A stretch of 64,000 nucleotides of DNA from Kitasatospora sp. SUK 42 (GCF_015776785.2 NZ_LFMD02000005.1:148818-212817); one strand, 5' to 3'. Positions 17,865-26,929 are shown, counted from the stretch's first letter. The notes: generated by a model from the sequence alone, not told the origin. Program-made: numbers and translations.

Positions 17865-19130
17865 TCAGCGCGGGACGGCGATCGCCGGGACGGGGCCCGG
17901 GTGGCGGCCGGCCGCCGCCCAACGGGCCACCGGGCCCATCGCGTGCCCGGCGGCGAGGAACAGGGCCCCGAGGAGCAGCCAGCCCGCGAGCCCGCCGTCC
18001 AGCAGCAGCGCGGTGAGCAGCAGCGGGCCCAGGGTGCGGGCGACGGCCACGCCGGTGGTGAAGAAGCCCTGGTACTGGCCGATCCGCTCCGGCGGCGCGA
18101 GGTCGAATCCGAGCTGCCAGGAGCCGGCCGACTGCCGCATCTCCCCGGCCACCTGTAGCCCGGCCGCGGCCACCAGCAGGGCGCCGACCGTCCAGACCGG
18201 CACGTCCAGGGCCGACAGTCCGCAGACCGCGCAGGAGGCGAGCAGCAGCACCCCGGCCGAGCGGACGGCGCGCACCGCCGAGTCGAGCCCGGTGACGCCG
18301 CGGGCCGTACGGACCTGGAAGGCCAGCACCGCGAGGGTGTTGAGCACGAACAGCGCCGATCCGAGCCAGCCGAGCCCGGGGGCCCGTTCGGCGATCCACA
18401 GCGGGAGGATCAGGCTGAGCAGCGGCATCCGGAGCAGCAGCACGGTGTTGACGGCGGTGACGGCGGCGTAGCGCCGGTCCCGCAGCACGGCCAGGCGCGG
18501 GCCGTCGCCCGGCCCCGACGGCCCCGACGGCGCGGGCGGGACTTCGGGCAGCCGCCGTAGGAGCAGCGCGCCGGCCAGGAAGCCGAGCCCGGTGACGGCG
18601 AAGGCGCCGAGGTAGCCGGCGCGGGTGCCGAGGGTGAGTGCGACACCGCCGATGGCGGCTCCAACGGCCAGTCCGCCGTTGAGGGTTGACTGGAGGTGGG
18701 CGAGCAGCCCGGTTCGCTCGGCGGGCGGGACGAGGCCCGCGACCAGCGCCTGCCGGGCGGCGGTGAGCCCGGACTGCGCGGTGGCGAAGAGGCACATCGC
18801 GAGCATGAACGGCCAGGAGGAGCGGATCACCAGGAAGGCGGCGACCACGCCCGCCGCGCCGAGCGCGAGCGCGACCGCCGTACGGCGCGGGCCCCGGCGG
18901 TCGGCGAGGTGGCCGAGCGGGACGCCGGCGAGCGAACCGAGCGCCCAGGCCACGGCGAGGCCGGCTCCGAGGGCGGTCACCGACATGCCGACGACACGGG
19001 TGAAGTAGAGCGCGGAGGTGGTGTAGTACGCGCCGTCGCCCACGGCGCTCGCCAACTGGGCGGCGGCGAGGGTCCGCTGGGGTCCGGGGGGCGGCAGTGC
19101 GGCAGATCGGGCGGTGCGGTGGTTCGGCAC
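17865..19130 (-). CDS. MFS transporter
   Basis: A 421-residue major-facilitator protein with about 12 hydrophobic segments. The loop 2-3 signature appears as GVPLGHLADRRGPRRTAVAL. GTG 19130 follows AGGAGA by 5 nt and gives a short cytosolic start VPNHRTARSAALPPPG. Transport direction and substrate cannot be told from sequence; drug efflux is the common assignment for this subgroup. The upstream region has two palindromes (19152-19167 and 19181-19200) that could bind a regulator not encoded nearby. The Mut7-C gene follows 65 bp downstream on the same strand. Confidence 0.85.
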   Translation of the reverse strand: MPNHRTARSAALPPPGPQRTLAAAQLASAVGDGAYYTTSALYFTRVVGMSVTALGAGLAVAWALGSLAGVPLGHLADRRGPRRTAVALALGAAGVVAAFLVIRSSWPFMLAMCLFATAQSGLTAARQALVAGLVPPAERTGLLAHLQSTLNGGLAVGAAIGGVALTLGTRAGYLGAFAVTGLGFLAGALLLRRLPEVPPAPSGPSGPGDGPRLAVLRDRRYAAVTAVNTVLLLRMPLLSLILPLWIAERAPGLGWLGSALFVLNTLAVLAFQVRTARGVTGLDSAVRAVRSAGVLLLASCAVCGLSALDVPVWTVGALLVAAAGLQVAGEMRQSAGSWQLGFDLAPPERIGQYQGFFTTGVAVARTLGPLLLTALLLDGGLAGWLLLGALFLAAGHAMGPVARWAAAGRHPGPVPAIAVPR

Positions 19131-19536
19131 GTCTCTCCTGTCGGGTGGCCGGTGGCTCGGGAGCCACGCTAGGAGGCGAATGGACCACCCGACAGGTCCA
19201 GTGATCTCGCGTTTTCCTGGGCCATTTCGAAGCATCCACTGCACCCCTGGACGACCGGTGAACTGCCGTACGGGGAAGGGCTTCCGTTCACTCCCCGCAC
19301 TCCCGCCCCACGGGCCCGGCCCCGCCCGCGCCGCCGAAGCGCCGTCCGTACCCGCTCCGAGTCCGGCGCCCGAAGCGGATGGAACACCTCCACCACCCGA
19401 CCGGGGGGCCAAGATTGACCGTGTTGATCCGTCAGTAACACCCTCCTATGCTCAACGGCGTTCGCGATCCGGCACCGGGCCGGGGCCGCCACGCCCACCC
19501 GATCCGGCGCCGCCACCGGCTCGAAGGGTTCCTCCC
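19131..19536. other. 406-bp divergent intergenic region
   Basis: Separates the MFS gene (minus) from the molybdenum hydroxylase operon (plus). It holds two inverted repeats near the MFS start: GTGGCTC-GG-GAGCCAC (19152-19167) and TGGACC-N8-GGTCCA (19181-19200). It also has a relatively AT-rich patch at 19205-19225. I see no ORF with sensible start and codon bias, and no RNA gene. Confidence 0.6.
19152..19200. promoter_or_regulatory. Paired inverted repeats upstream of the MFS gene
   Basis: GTGGCTC/GAGCCAC with a 2-bp centre, then TGGACC/GGTCCA with an 8-bp centre, 22-70 bp upstream of the MFS GTG. They could be an operator or an attenuating hairpin. Confidence 0.4.
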
Positions 19537-21858
19537 ATCAGCACCTCCACCGCCGCCTCGGACTCCACCGGCCACCAGGGCGACACCGGACACCCCGGCG
19601 ACGCCGACCACTCCGCCGACACCGACCGCTCCGCCGACACCACCGGGCCCACCGGCCGCCGCCGCTTCCTCACCTACCTGCTGGCCGCCCCGACCCTCAC
19701 CGTCGCCGCCCGGCTCGGCCTCGACGCCGCCGCGCCCGCCTCCGCCCAGGCGGCGGTCCGCGCCGCCGAGGCGGCCCGGACCGCCGCCGCCCCCGCACAG
19801 TTGCTCGGCCTGCCGGGGATCCCGGACATCATCGACCTCGGCGACGCGATGATCCTCGCCGGGCTGCCCACCTCGCACCTGCTGGTCCTCGAAATCACCC
19901 CCGCCGGGCGTGCCGCGCTGTACCTGCCCCGGCTGGAGGTCGGCCAGGGCCTCACCACGGCGATCGCCATGCTGGTCGCCGAGGAGCTCGACGCCCGCCT
20001 CACCGACGTGGACGTGCCGCTCTCCGACGGCCGCCCTGAGCTGCTCTTCAACCAGCTGACCGGCGGCTCCAACTCGGTGCGCTCGCTGTACGACCCGGTG
20101 CGCGCCGCGGCCGCCGCCGCGCGCGCCCGGCTGGTGACCGCCGCCGCCACCCGCTGGAACGTTCCCGCGAACAGCCTGCGCACCGCCGACTCCGCCGTCC
20201 TCGCCCCCGACGGCCGCAGCCTCGGCTACGGCGAACTCGCCGCCGCGGCCGCCGCGGTGGTCGTGCCCGCCGTCCCGGGCAAACCCAAGTCGCCCGACCA
20301 GCTGCGCCTGGTGGGCAGACCGACCGGTCGGATCGACGCCCGCGACATCGTCACCGGCCGCGTCAAGTACGCCGGGGACCTCCAGATCCCGAGCGCCGTC
20401 CCCACCGTCGTCGCCCGACCGACCACCATCAACGGCACCCTCAAGTCGGTGGACGCCTCCGTCGCCCGCACCATGCCCGGGGTGTACGCCGTGGTGCAGA
20501 TCCCCAGCGGCGTTGCCGTCCTCGCCGAGACCTTCGACCAGGCGATCAAGGCCCGCGACGCGCTGCGCACCACCTGGAACCCCGGCCCGGTCGCGAACCT
20601 GTCCACGGGCGACATCCAGGCCCGGTTGCGCGCCGCGCACGCCCCCTTCCTGCTGCCGCCGCTGCTCACCGAGTACCTGGACGGCGAGTTCGACTTCGCC
20701 TTCGTCAACCACGCCCCGATGGAGGTGCTCACCGCCGTCGCCGACGTGCGGCCGAACCGCGCCGAACTGTGGTTCGCCGCGCAGAGCCCGATCATCGCCC
20801 AGCAGACCATCGCCGCCGAACTCGGTCTGCCGCAGAGCGCCGTCACCGTCCACGTCGTGCGCGGCGGCGGCTCCTTCGGCCGCCGGCTGTTCTTCGACGC
20901 CGCCCTGGAGGCCGCCCAGATCTCCAAGGCCGCCGGCCGCCCGGTCAAGCTCATGTGGACCCGCAACGACGACATGCGCCACGGCCGGATGCGCCCCGCC
21001 AGCCACCACCGGATCCGCGCCACCTACGGCCTCGGCCAGGTGCTCACCTGGGAGCACCGCGCCGCCACCGTGAAGACCGACCTCGGGCACGGCCTCGGCG
21101 AGGCGCTCACCGGGGCCGGGTTCAACCTCTCACTGGCCGGGCTCAGCCTCGCCCAGGCCTTCTTCCTGCTCACCGAGAAGAACCCGTACAACGTCGGCAT
21201 CCCCACCCAGCTGCTCGCCGAGCTTCCGCTGGACGTGCACACCGGCAGCTGGCGCTCGGTCTACTCGGGCATGGTCCGGGTCGCCGACGAGATCATGATG
21301 GACGAGCTCGCCCGCCGAATGGGCCAGGACGAGGTCGCCTTCCGCCGCGCCCGGCTGCGCGACGCCGCCGGGCAGGCCGTCCTGGACACCGTCGCCAGGG
21401 CCGGCGGCTGGGGCCGGCCGATGCCGCCGGGCCAGGCCCAGGGCGTCGGCTACCACGACGAGAACGGCGGCCGGGTCGCCTACCTGGTCGAACTGGACGC
21501 CTCCGACCGGGCCAACCCCCGGGTCACCAGGGCGGTTGCCGCCGCCGACGTCGGCCGGGCCATCAACCCCCGTGGCCTGGAGGCCCAGTTGACCGGCGCG
21601 CTGATCGACGGCATCTCGGTCATCCTCCAGGCCGGCAACCACATCGACAACGGCGCGGTGCGGGAGGGCAGTTACGCCGACTTCCTGTACGCCCGGCAGC
21701 GGAACACCCCGCCGTCGGTCGAGATCCACATCCTGCCGCCGAGCGGAGCACCGGGCGGCGCGGGCGAGTTGGGCGTCCCGGCCGCCTCGGCCGCCGTCGC
21801 CAACGCCTACGCCCGCGCGACCGGCACCAGCCCGCGCTCCTTCCCCATCCACTTCTGA
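19537..21858 (+). CDS. Tat-exported molybdopterin subunit of an isoquinoline 1-oxidoreductase-like hydroxylase
   Basis: A 773-residue large subunit of a xanthine-oxidase-family hydroxylase, IorB type. It binds the Mo-cytosine-dinucleotide cofactor and hydroxylates N-heterocycles or oxidises aldehydes. A Tat signal (RRRFLTYLLAAPTLTVAA, residues 41-58) puts it outside the membrane. Cofactor motifs include GGGSFGRRLFFDAALEAA, the repeated a/b hammerhead start (TGRVKYAGDLQIPS) and the C-terminal GAGELGVPAASAAVANAYARATG with the catalytic Glu. No ATG, GTG, TTG or CTG fits in frame upstream of the Tat signal. The only family-like start is ATC 19537 (I-STSTAASDS), 7 nt after GAAGGG. The iron-sulfur subunit follows 62 bp downstream. 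Confidence 0.82.
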   Translation: MSTSTAASDSTGHQGDTGHPGDADHSADTDRSADTTGPTGRRRFLTYLLAAPTLTVAARLGLDAAAPASAQAAVRAAEAARTAAAPAQLLGLPGIPDIIDLGDAMILAGLPTSHLLVLEITPAGRAALYLPRLEVGQGLTTAIAMLVAEELDARLTDVDVPLSDGRPELLFNQLTGGSNSVRSLYDPVRAAAAAARARLVTAAATRWNVPANSLRTADSAVLAPDGRSLGYGELAAAAAAVVVPAVPGKPKSPDQLRLVGRPTGRIDARDIVTGRVKYAGDLQIPSAVPTVVARPTTINGTLKSVDASVARTMPGVYAVVQIPSGVAVLAETFDQAIKARDALRTTWNPGPVANLSTGDIQARLRAAHAPFLLPPLLTEYLDGEFDFAFVNHAPMEVLTAVADVRPNRAELWFAAQSPIIAQQTIAAELGLPQSAVTVHVVRGGGSFGRRLFFDAALEAAQISKAAGRPVKLMWTRNDDMRHGRMRPASHHRIRATYGLGQVLTWEHRAATVKTDLGHGLGEALTGAGFNLSLAGLSLAQAFFLLTEKNPYNVGIPTQLLAELPLDVHTGSWRSVYSGMVRVADEIMMDELARRMGQDEVAFRRARLRDAAGQAVLDTVARAGGWGRPMPPGQAQGVGYHDENGGRVAYLVELDASDRANPRVTRAVAAADVGRAINPRGLEAQLTGALIDGISVILQAGNHIDNGAVREGSYADFLYARQRNTPPSVEIHILPPSGAPGGAGELGVPAASAAVANAYARATGTSPRSFPIHF

Positions 21859-21920
21859 CATCCACAAGAGCACCCCCGCACCCCCGACCGACCCACCAGA
21901 GCCGAGGACGTCAACTCCCC

Positions 21921-22382
21921 ATGCCCACGCACACCTTCGTCCTCAACGGGCGGTCCGTCACCGTCGAGGCCCCGGACGACATGCCGCTGCTCTGGGTGCT
22001 GCGCGACAAGCTCGGCGTCACCGGCCCCAAGTACGGCTGCGGCGTCGGCGTCTGCCGCGCCTGCACCAGCCACCTGGACGGCCAGGAGTTCCAGCCCTGC
22101 ACCCGGGCCGTCAAGGACTGCGAAGGCCACACCGTCACCACCATCGAGGGCCTGGCCGACGGCGACACCCTGCACCCGGTGCAGGAGGCCTGGATCGACT
22201 GCGACGTCGCCCAGTGCGGCTTCTGCCAGCCGGGCCAGATCATGACGGCCGTCGCCCTGCTGCGCCGCACGCCCAACCCGACGGACGCGGACATCGACCA
22301 GATCCAGAACATCTGCCGCTGCGGCAGCTACCCGCGCATCCGCGAGGCGATCAAGCGCGCGGCGGCCCGGCAGGCACCCTGA
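21921..22382 (+). CDS. 2Fe-2S subunit of the molybdenum hydroxylase
   Basis: A 153-residue small subunit of the IorA/CoxS type. The plant-type [2Fe-2S] site is YGCGVGVCRACTSHLDG...PCTR (about residues 36-60). The second four-helix-bundle cluster is CGFCQPG...CRCGSYPRIREAI (about 100-145). It carries electrons from the Mo centre of the adjacent subunit, probably to a membrane cytochrome since no FAD subunit is present. It is co-transcribed after the large subunit, reversing the usual small-then-large order. It has no Tat signal and would be co-exported with its partner. Confidence 0.92.
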   Translation: MPTHTFVLNGRSVTVEAPDDMPLLWVLRDKLGVTGPKYGCGVGVCRACTSHLDGQEFQPCTRAVKDCEGHTVTTIEGLADGDTLHPVQEAWIDCDVAQCGFCQPGQIMTAVALLRRTPNPTDADIDQIQNICRCGSYPRIREAIKRAAARQAP

Positions 22383-22538
22383 CGCAGACACCCTGACGCG
22401 GGCGCCCTGGCACGAGTGTCGAGCGACGGCCCGGCAGACGCTCCGACCACGACCGCACGCGAACGGCACCCTGGCGCCACCGGTACGGACCATTTAGGGT
22501 GGCCGGACCTCAACCACCTTGCCGACAAAGGACGATGG

Positions 22539-23678
22539 ATGATCAGGCGCCGCTCTCTGCTCACCCTCGCGAGCCTCGGCGGGGCCGCCGCCCTGCTGCC
22601 CGCCGCACCCGCCCAGGCCGCCCCGCCACGCACCATCGACCTGCCCGCGCCGACCGTCGGGCGGCCGGTCGGCACCACGACCCTGCACCTGATCGACCAC
22701 GACCGCCTCGACCCGTTCGCCCCCACCCCCGGCCCGCGCGAGCTGATGGTGCAGCTCTGGTACCCGGCGCTCGCCGCCGCCGGGAGGCCCCGCGCGCCCT
22801 ACACCACGCCTCGGGTCGCGGCCGTGATCGAGCAGGCCCTGTCGGTGGACCCGGGCACCCTCACCCTGGTCCGCCCCACCGCGCGCGTCGACGCCCCCGC
22901 CCACCCGGGCCCGCTCCCGCTGCTGCTGCTCGGGCACGGCCGCAAGGGCGGGCGCAGCAACTGCACCGCGCTGGCCGAGGAGTTGGCCGCGCACGGCTAC
23001 CTGGTCGCGGCCGTGGACCACACCTACGACGCCGCCGCCGTCGAGTTCCCCGACGGCCGGCTGGTGCGCAGCGTCCTCCTGGAGGAGCCACCGGACCGGG
23101 ACACCGCCGAACGGAAGGAGGTCGCCACCCGGGTCGGCGATCTCGCCTTCGTCACCACGTACCTGACGAGCCGCCACTCGGACTTCCGCGTGGACGAGTC
23201 GCGGATCGGCGCGCTCGGCCACTCCCTGGGCGGCGCCGCGGCCGCCGAGGCGCTGCGCCAGGACGCGCGCCTGCGCATCGGCGCCGACCTCGACGGCGGA
23301 CTGTTCGGCTCCCCCGTCCCGGAGCTCGGCCTGGACCGGCCGTTCCTGCTGCTCACCGGCTTCCCCGACCACGACACCTGGCAGCGCTGGCGCGAGCACC
23401 ACCACGCCTGGGGCCGCCAACTGCACACCGCCGGCGCCGGCCACTACAGTTTCACCGACCTGCCGCACGTCGCCGCCTCCGGCCACCTGCGCGACCACCT
23501 CCCCGCCGACCTCTACGCCGCCCTGATCGGCACCATCACCGCCGACCGGGCCACCGAGGTCACCCGCACCTACGTCCGCGCCTTCGCCGACCGCTTCCTG
23601 CGCGACCGCCCCGCCCCGCTCCTCGACGGGCCGTCCCCGCGCTTCCCCGAGGTCGAGTTCCTCTGGAGCCGCGGCTGA
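22539..23678 (+). CDS. Exported alpha/beta hydrolase, PAF-acetylhydrolase/lipase-like
   Basis: A 379-residue hydrolase. A signal with MIRRRSLLTLASLGGAAALLPA suggests Tat or Sec export. The core matches platelet-activating-factor-acetylhydrolase-like lipases: LLLLGHGRKGGRSNC near the oxyanion hole, the nucleophile elbow IGALGHSLGGAAAAEAL, Asp in GADLDGGLFG and the His in AGHYSFTD. AAAGGA precedes ATG 22539; another ATG 4 nt earlier is out of frame. It lies 156 bp after the hydroxylase operon and may have its own promoter. Likely action is on short-chain ester or phospholipid-like substrates outside the cell. Confidence 0.82.
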   Translation: MIRRRSLLTLASLGGAAALLPAAPAQAAPPRTIDLPAPTVGRPVGTTTLHLIDHDRLDPFAPTPGPRELMVQLWYPALAAAGRPRAPYTTPRVAAVIEQALSVDPGTLTLVRPTARVDAPAHPGPLPLLLLGHGRKGGRSNCTALAEELAAHGYLVAAVDHTYDAAAVEFPDGRLVRSVLLEEPPDRDTAERKEVATRVGDLAFVTTYLTSRHSDFRVDESRIGALGHSLGGAAAAEALRQDARLRIGADLDGGLFGSPVPELGLDRPFLLLTGFPDHDTWQRWREHHHAWGRQLHTAGAGHYSFTDLPHVAASGHLRDHLPADLYAALIGTITADRATEVTRTYVRAFADRFLRDRPAPLLDGPSPRFPEVEFLWSRG

Positions 23679-23703
23679 GGCGCGTCTTGCGGATCTTGTC
23701 GGA

Positions 23704-24309
23704 TCAGCCCGTGGCGCCGGCCTGCGGGTCCCGGCCGAAGAACGCGGCCAGGCGGTCGTAGGGCGGGGCGTCGGCCGGGGCGGGGACCTCGGGGCCGAAG
23801 GCGTGGTGGTCCGCCTCCCCGCCGCGGTACTCCGGTTTGAGGGCGCCGCGGGCCCAGTCGAGGGCGGTGAGCGCGACCTCGTGGTCCAGGCCGCCGGTGG
23901 ACTGGGCGGAGGCATGGGCCAAGTCCCAGGCGTGGACGGCGAATTCGGCGATCTGCTGATCCACCGGGAAGCGGGCCGGGAGGGGGCCCGCGCCGGGGAC
24001 GTCGAGAGTGCCGGAGAGGTCGCCGGCCGCGCGCCAGGCCTCGACGAGCCGCTCCGACCCGGCCTCGAAGGCGTGCAGCCAGTCCTCCTCCACCCGCTCG
24101 AAGGGCTGCGACCAGTCCGGCCGGCCGCCGCGCGCCCGGACGGTGAACTGCCGCAGGTCGAACAGGAGATGGCTGATCAGGTCGCCGACGTCCCAGGAGC
24201 GGCAGGGGGTCGGGTGCCCGGCCAGCTCGACACCGATGCCGTCGATCAGCCCTGCGGTCTGCGCGAGGGCGCGGGCGAGCAGGTCGATCGGGTCGTCCGC
24301 TGCGGTCAT
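23704..24309 (-). CDS. TIGR03086/DinB-like metal-binding protein
   Basis: A 201-residue four-helix-bundle protein of the mycothiol-dependent maleylpyruvate isomerase/DinB superfamily, TIGR03086 type. The opening LLARALAQTAGLIDGI and the segment TPCRSWDVGDLISHLL are diagnostic, the His helping bind a divalent metal. HAWDLAHA supplies the later His/Asp. Members are often thiol-S-transferases in actinobacteria, but the individual substrate is rarely known. ATG 24309 follows GAGGTG. It lies 94 bp downstream of the SDR gene on the same strand, so they may be co-transcribed. Confidence 0.8.
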   Translation of the reverse strand: MTAADDPIDLLARALAQTAGLIDGIGVELAGHPTPCRSWDVGDLISHLLFDLRQFTVRARGGRPDWSQPFERVEEDWLHAFEAGSERLVEAWRAAGDLSGTLDVPGAGPLPARFPVDQQIAEFAVHAWDLAHASAQSTGGLDHEVALTALDWARGALKPEYRGGEADHHAFGPEVPAPADAPPYDRLAAFFGRDPQAGATG

Positions 24310-24402
24310 GGCACACCTCTCGGTCGGGGAGCACGGGTCGTGCCGGGCGATCGTAAGCGCGGCCGCCGACGGCCGCCCGGCACGACACCGCGCCCCCGGG
24401 TC

Positions 24403-25158
24403 TCAGACCGCGAACCCGCCGTCCACCGACAGCTCCGCGCCCGTGACGTTCCGGCCGCCCTCGCCGGCCAGGTACGAGACGGCGGCCGCGACGTCCTCCA
24501 CCGCGCCGTAGCGTCCGAGCGCGATGAAGCCGCGCTGGAGGTCGGCGGACTCGCCGTCGCTCGGGTTCATGTCGGTGTCGATCGGCCCCGGGTGCACCAG
24601 GTTGGCGGTGATCCCGCGCGGGCCGAGCTCCCGGGCCAGCCCCTTGGTCAGGCCGATCAGCGCGGCCTTGCTGGTCGCGTAGAGCGTGGCGCCGGGGAAG
24701 GCGACGCGCTGGGCGATGCAGCTGCCGATGTTCACGATCCGTCCGCCCTCGGTCAGGTGCGACGCGGCGGCCTGCGCGTAGAGCAGGGGCGCGCGGACGT
24801 TCACCTCCAGCACTCGGTCGACCTCGTCGAGCGGGGCCTCCTCGATCGGCCCGGCGGCGCCGACGCCCGCGTTGTTCACCAGGATGTCCAGCCGTCCGAA
24901 CCGCTCGGCGACGGCCGCCACCGCGGCGCGCACCGCCTCCGGGTCGGCGCTGTCCGCGCGGACGGCCCAGCCGTTGCGCCCCATCGCGGTGATCTTCGCG
25001 ACCACCGCCTCGGCCCGCTCGGCCGAGCCCTGGTAGGTCAGCGCCACGTCGGCGCCGTCCTCGGCCAGCCGCAGCGCTACCGCCGCACCGATCCCCCGGC
25101 TGCCGCCGGTCACCAGGGCCACCTTGCCGTCGAGCGCCGCCGCACCGTTCATCGTCAT
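24403..25158 (-). CDS. SDR-family oxidoreductase
   Basis: A 251-residue classical short-chain dehydrogenase/reductase. It shows the cofactor motif VTGGSRGIGAA (residues 17-27), NNAG, the catalytic Ser in NIGSCIAQ, YxxxK as YATSK, and a late PGPIDTDMN loop. Preference for NADPH is suggested by the basic residue within the glycine motif. The closest functional types are 3-oxoacyl-ACP reductase-like proteins acting on unspecified carbonyls. ATG 25158 begins MTMNGAAALDG. The upstream 143-bp gap separates it from the methyltransferase gene on the same strand. Confidence 0.9.
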   Translation of the reverse strand: MTMNGAAALDGKVALVTGGSRGIGAAVALRLAEDGADVALTYQGSAERAEAVVAKITAMGRNGWAVRADSADPEAVRAAVAAVAERFGRLDILVNNAGVGAAGPIEEAPLDEVDRVLEVNVRAPLLYAQAAASHLTEGGRIVNIGSCIAQRVAFPGATLYATSKAALIGLTKGLARELGPRGITANLVHPGPIDTDMNPSDGESADLQRGFIALGRYGAVEDVAAAVSYLAGEGGRNVTGAELSVDGGFAV

Positions 25159-25301
25159 GGCTGAAGATCTCCTCGTTCCGGATGTTTCGATCGCGGCCCG
25201 ATCGGGGTTCCGATCAGTGCTCCGCTCTCGGACACGAGTCGATCCTGATCCAGGGGGCTTGACATCTCCGGCGGTATTCAGACGTCGCGTTCAACTTTCA
25301 A

Positions 25302-25985
25302 CTACAACCCCGCGCGCCCCCGGTAGTACGAACCGACCGCCGGCTGTCCGGTGTAGTTCGGTCCGGCCGCCGGGTCGGCGCCGGCGTACTCGAAGGGCAG
25401 CTCGACCGGCCGCCCGCCGTCCAGGAGCAGCAGGTGCCGGCGCGCGCGGTACTCGAACCCGGCCGCCCGCAGCGCCGCCACCACGGCGCGCGCCGCACCG
25501 GACCCGTCGGGCCGGCGCACCGAGTCCGGGTCGAAGTGCGCGGCGAAGCGCCCGTCCGGGGCCAGCCAGGAGGCGGCCCGGGCGATCACGCCGAGCTGGT
25601 CGCCGAGGTAGTGCAGCCCGTGCACACAGGTGATCAGGTCGTACGACCGCTGCGGCGCCCAGTCCGCGAGCGCCGCCGTGACCAGCCGGAGGTTCCCCGG
25701 AACGGCCGCGGCCGGTGGCGGGGCGAGCGGCCCGACCAGGTCGACGCCGGTCAGCTCGGCCGCCGCGGGCAGCAGCCGCGCGGCCTCCGCAAGCGCCCGC
25801 CCCTCCCCGCTGCACAGGTCCAGCCAGCCGGGCGCCGCGCCGCGCTCCCGCAGCCAGCCGGCGGGATCGAAGCCGAGCTCCCGGGCGTAGCTGTTGACTC
25901 CGCTGAGACCGCGTTCGCGGTTCATGGTGCGGTTGGCCACCACGGAGGAGGCGGTGAGCTCGCTGTCGCTGATCAGTCGGACCAT
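25302..25985 (-). CDS. Class I SAM-dependent methyltransferase
   Basis: A 227-residue Rossmann-fold methyltransferase. Motif I reads WLDLCSGEGRAL (about residues 54-65), motif II ELTGVDLVGP, and motif IV YDLITCVHGLHYLGD. The SAM domain fills most of the protein and no accessory domain is visible. The target (small molecule, protein or nucleic acid) cannot be told. ATG 25985 gives a 46-residue N-terminal segment that may cover the active site. The large hairpin at 26026-26067 separates it from the Rpf gene. Confidence 0.82.
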   Translation of the reverse strand: MVRLISDSELTASSVVANRTMNRERGLSGVNSYARELGFDPAGWLRERGAAPGWLDLCSGEGRALAEAARLLPAAAELTGVDLVGPLAPPPAAAVPGNLRLVTAALADWAPQRSYDLITCVHGLHYLGDQLGVIARAASWLAPDGRFAAHFDPDSVRRPDGSGAARAVVAALRAAGFEYRARRHLLLLDGGRPVELPFEYAGADPAAGPNYTGQPAVGSYYRGRAGL

Positions 25986-26025
25986 CGGCCGACCCTACCG
26001 GCGCCGGTGGCGGGCCGACGCACCG

Positions 26026-26067
26026 GGCCGAGCGGCCGCCCCTGGGTCGGGGGGCGGCCGCTCGGCC
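26026..26067. terminator. Perfect 17-bp hairpin downstream of the Rpf/LysM gene
   Basis: GGCCGAGCGGCCGCCCC and its exact complement enclose an 8-nt loop. It is placed to stop transcripts of the Rpf/LysM gene before the methyltransferase promoter. Confidence 0.8.
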
Positions 26068-26093
26068 GGGGTTGCGAGGCTGCGCCGGAGGCC

Positions 26094-26128
26094 GCGTCGG
26101 AGGACGCGTCGGAGGACGCGTCGGGGAC
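26094..26128. repeat. 12-bp tandem repeat, about three copies
   Basis: GCGTCGGAGGAC occurs twice in tandem and is followed by GCGTCGGGGAC, between the Rpf stop codon and its terminator hairpin. Confidence 0.7.
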
Positions 26129-26167
26129 GTGCCAGGCGCAGCGTCAGGGGCTACGGCAGGGACCGCG

Positions 26168-26929
26168 TCAGACGGTCAGGGTCTGGCCCGGGTAGATCAG
26201 GTCCGGGTCGCCGCCGATGGTGCGCGCGTTCTTCTGGTAGAGGCCGTCGGTGCTGGTACCGAACTTGGCCGCGATGCCGCTGAGGGTGTCACCGCTCTTG
26301 ACGGTGTAGCCGCCGCCGGCGGTGTTCTTCGGCGCGACCGGCGCCGACTGGGCCGGCTTGGCCGACGGCTGGCCCTTCGACGCCTGCGGCGCCTTCGGAG
26401 CCTGCGCCTTCGCCTTGGGCGCGGCCTGCTGGGTGCTCTTCGCCGCGGGCTTCGCAGCGGGCTTCGCGGCCCGCTTGGACGTCGCGGCCGAGCCGGAGTC
26501 CGCGGTGGTGTCGGGGGCCGCCGGGGCGCCGCCCCTGCTCAGGCCCGCCTTCTGGGAGCAGACGGGCCAGGCGCCCGGCCCCTGCGAGGCGAGCACCTTC
26601 TCGGCGACGGCGATCTGCTGCGCCTTGGTCGCCTGGTTGGCCTGGGAGGCGTACGCGGTCCCGCCGTACGCGGCCCAGGTGGACGGGGTGAACTGCAGTC
26701 CGCCGTGGAAACCGTTTCCGGTGCTGATGCTCCAGTTCCCGCCGCTCTCGCACTGGGCGACGGAGTCCCAGGCGGAGGTGGTCGCGGCGGAGGCCGAGGT
26801 GGCCGTGACGAGGCCGGCCACCGGCAGGGCCGCGACAGCGGCGCCGGCGACGACCGCCATCCGCACGCGGTTGCGCTTGGTGGCGGTGGAGGTGGTGGTG
26901 GCAGCGGCGGTCTCGTGACGGGGATTCAT
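26168..26929 (-). CDS. Resuscitation-promoting-factor-like transglycosylase with LysM
   Basis: A 253-residue secreted muralytic protein of the RpfA type. The signal peptide spans about residues 1-49 (VAVVAG-type core, cleavage after ATSASA). The Rpf lysozyme-like domain (~50-125) begins WDSVAQCESGGNWSISTGNG with the catalytic Glu in CESGG, followed by GGLQFTPSTWAAYGG. An Ala/Lys/Pro-rich linker leads to a C-terminal LysM domain (YTVKSGDTLSGIAAKFGT) that binds peptidoglycan. These enzymes remodel wall during spore germination. GAGAGGA precedes ATG 26929. The long leader upstream is notable because streptomycete rpf genes can carry a c-di-AMP riboswitch. Confidence 0.92.
   Translation of the reverse strand: MNPRHETAAATTTSTATKRNRVRMAVVAGAAVAALPVAGLVTATSASAATTSAWDSVAQCESGGNWSISTGNGFHGGLQFTPSTWAAYGGTAYASQANQATKAQQIAVAEKVLASQGPGAWPVCSQKAGLSRGGAPAAPDTTADSGSAATSKRAAKPAAKPAAKSTQQAAPKAKAQAPKAPQASKGQPSAKPAQSAPVAPKNTAGGGYTVKSGDTLSGIAAKFGTSTDGLYQKNARTIGGDPDLIYPGQTLTV

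Noticed and set aside
19152..19200. Inverted repeats as insertion-sequence ends
   Set aside because: There is no transposase, no flanking target duplication, and the spacing is far too short.
19114..19536. Upstream ATG at 19114 as start of the molybdenum hydroxylase gene
   Set aside because: It would put a 180-residue Pro-rich segment before the Tat signal, overlaps the MFS start region, and lacks codon bias. ATC 19537 fits the family better.
10538..25158. P450, molybdenum hydroxylase, SDR and methyltransferase as a natural-product cluster
   Set aside because: The genes are on different strands, separated by terminators and unrelated genes, and no scaffold-forming synthase is present.
26026..26128. 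Repeat and hairpin cluster as CRISPR or attachment site
   Set aside because: The repeats are direct, 12 bp and without spacers, and there are no cas or integrase genes nearby. A terminator plus slippage repeat explains it.
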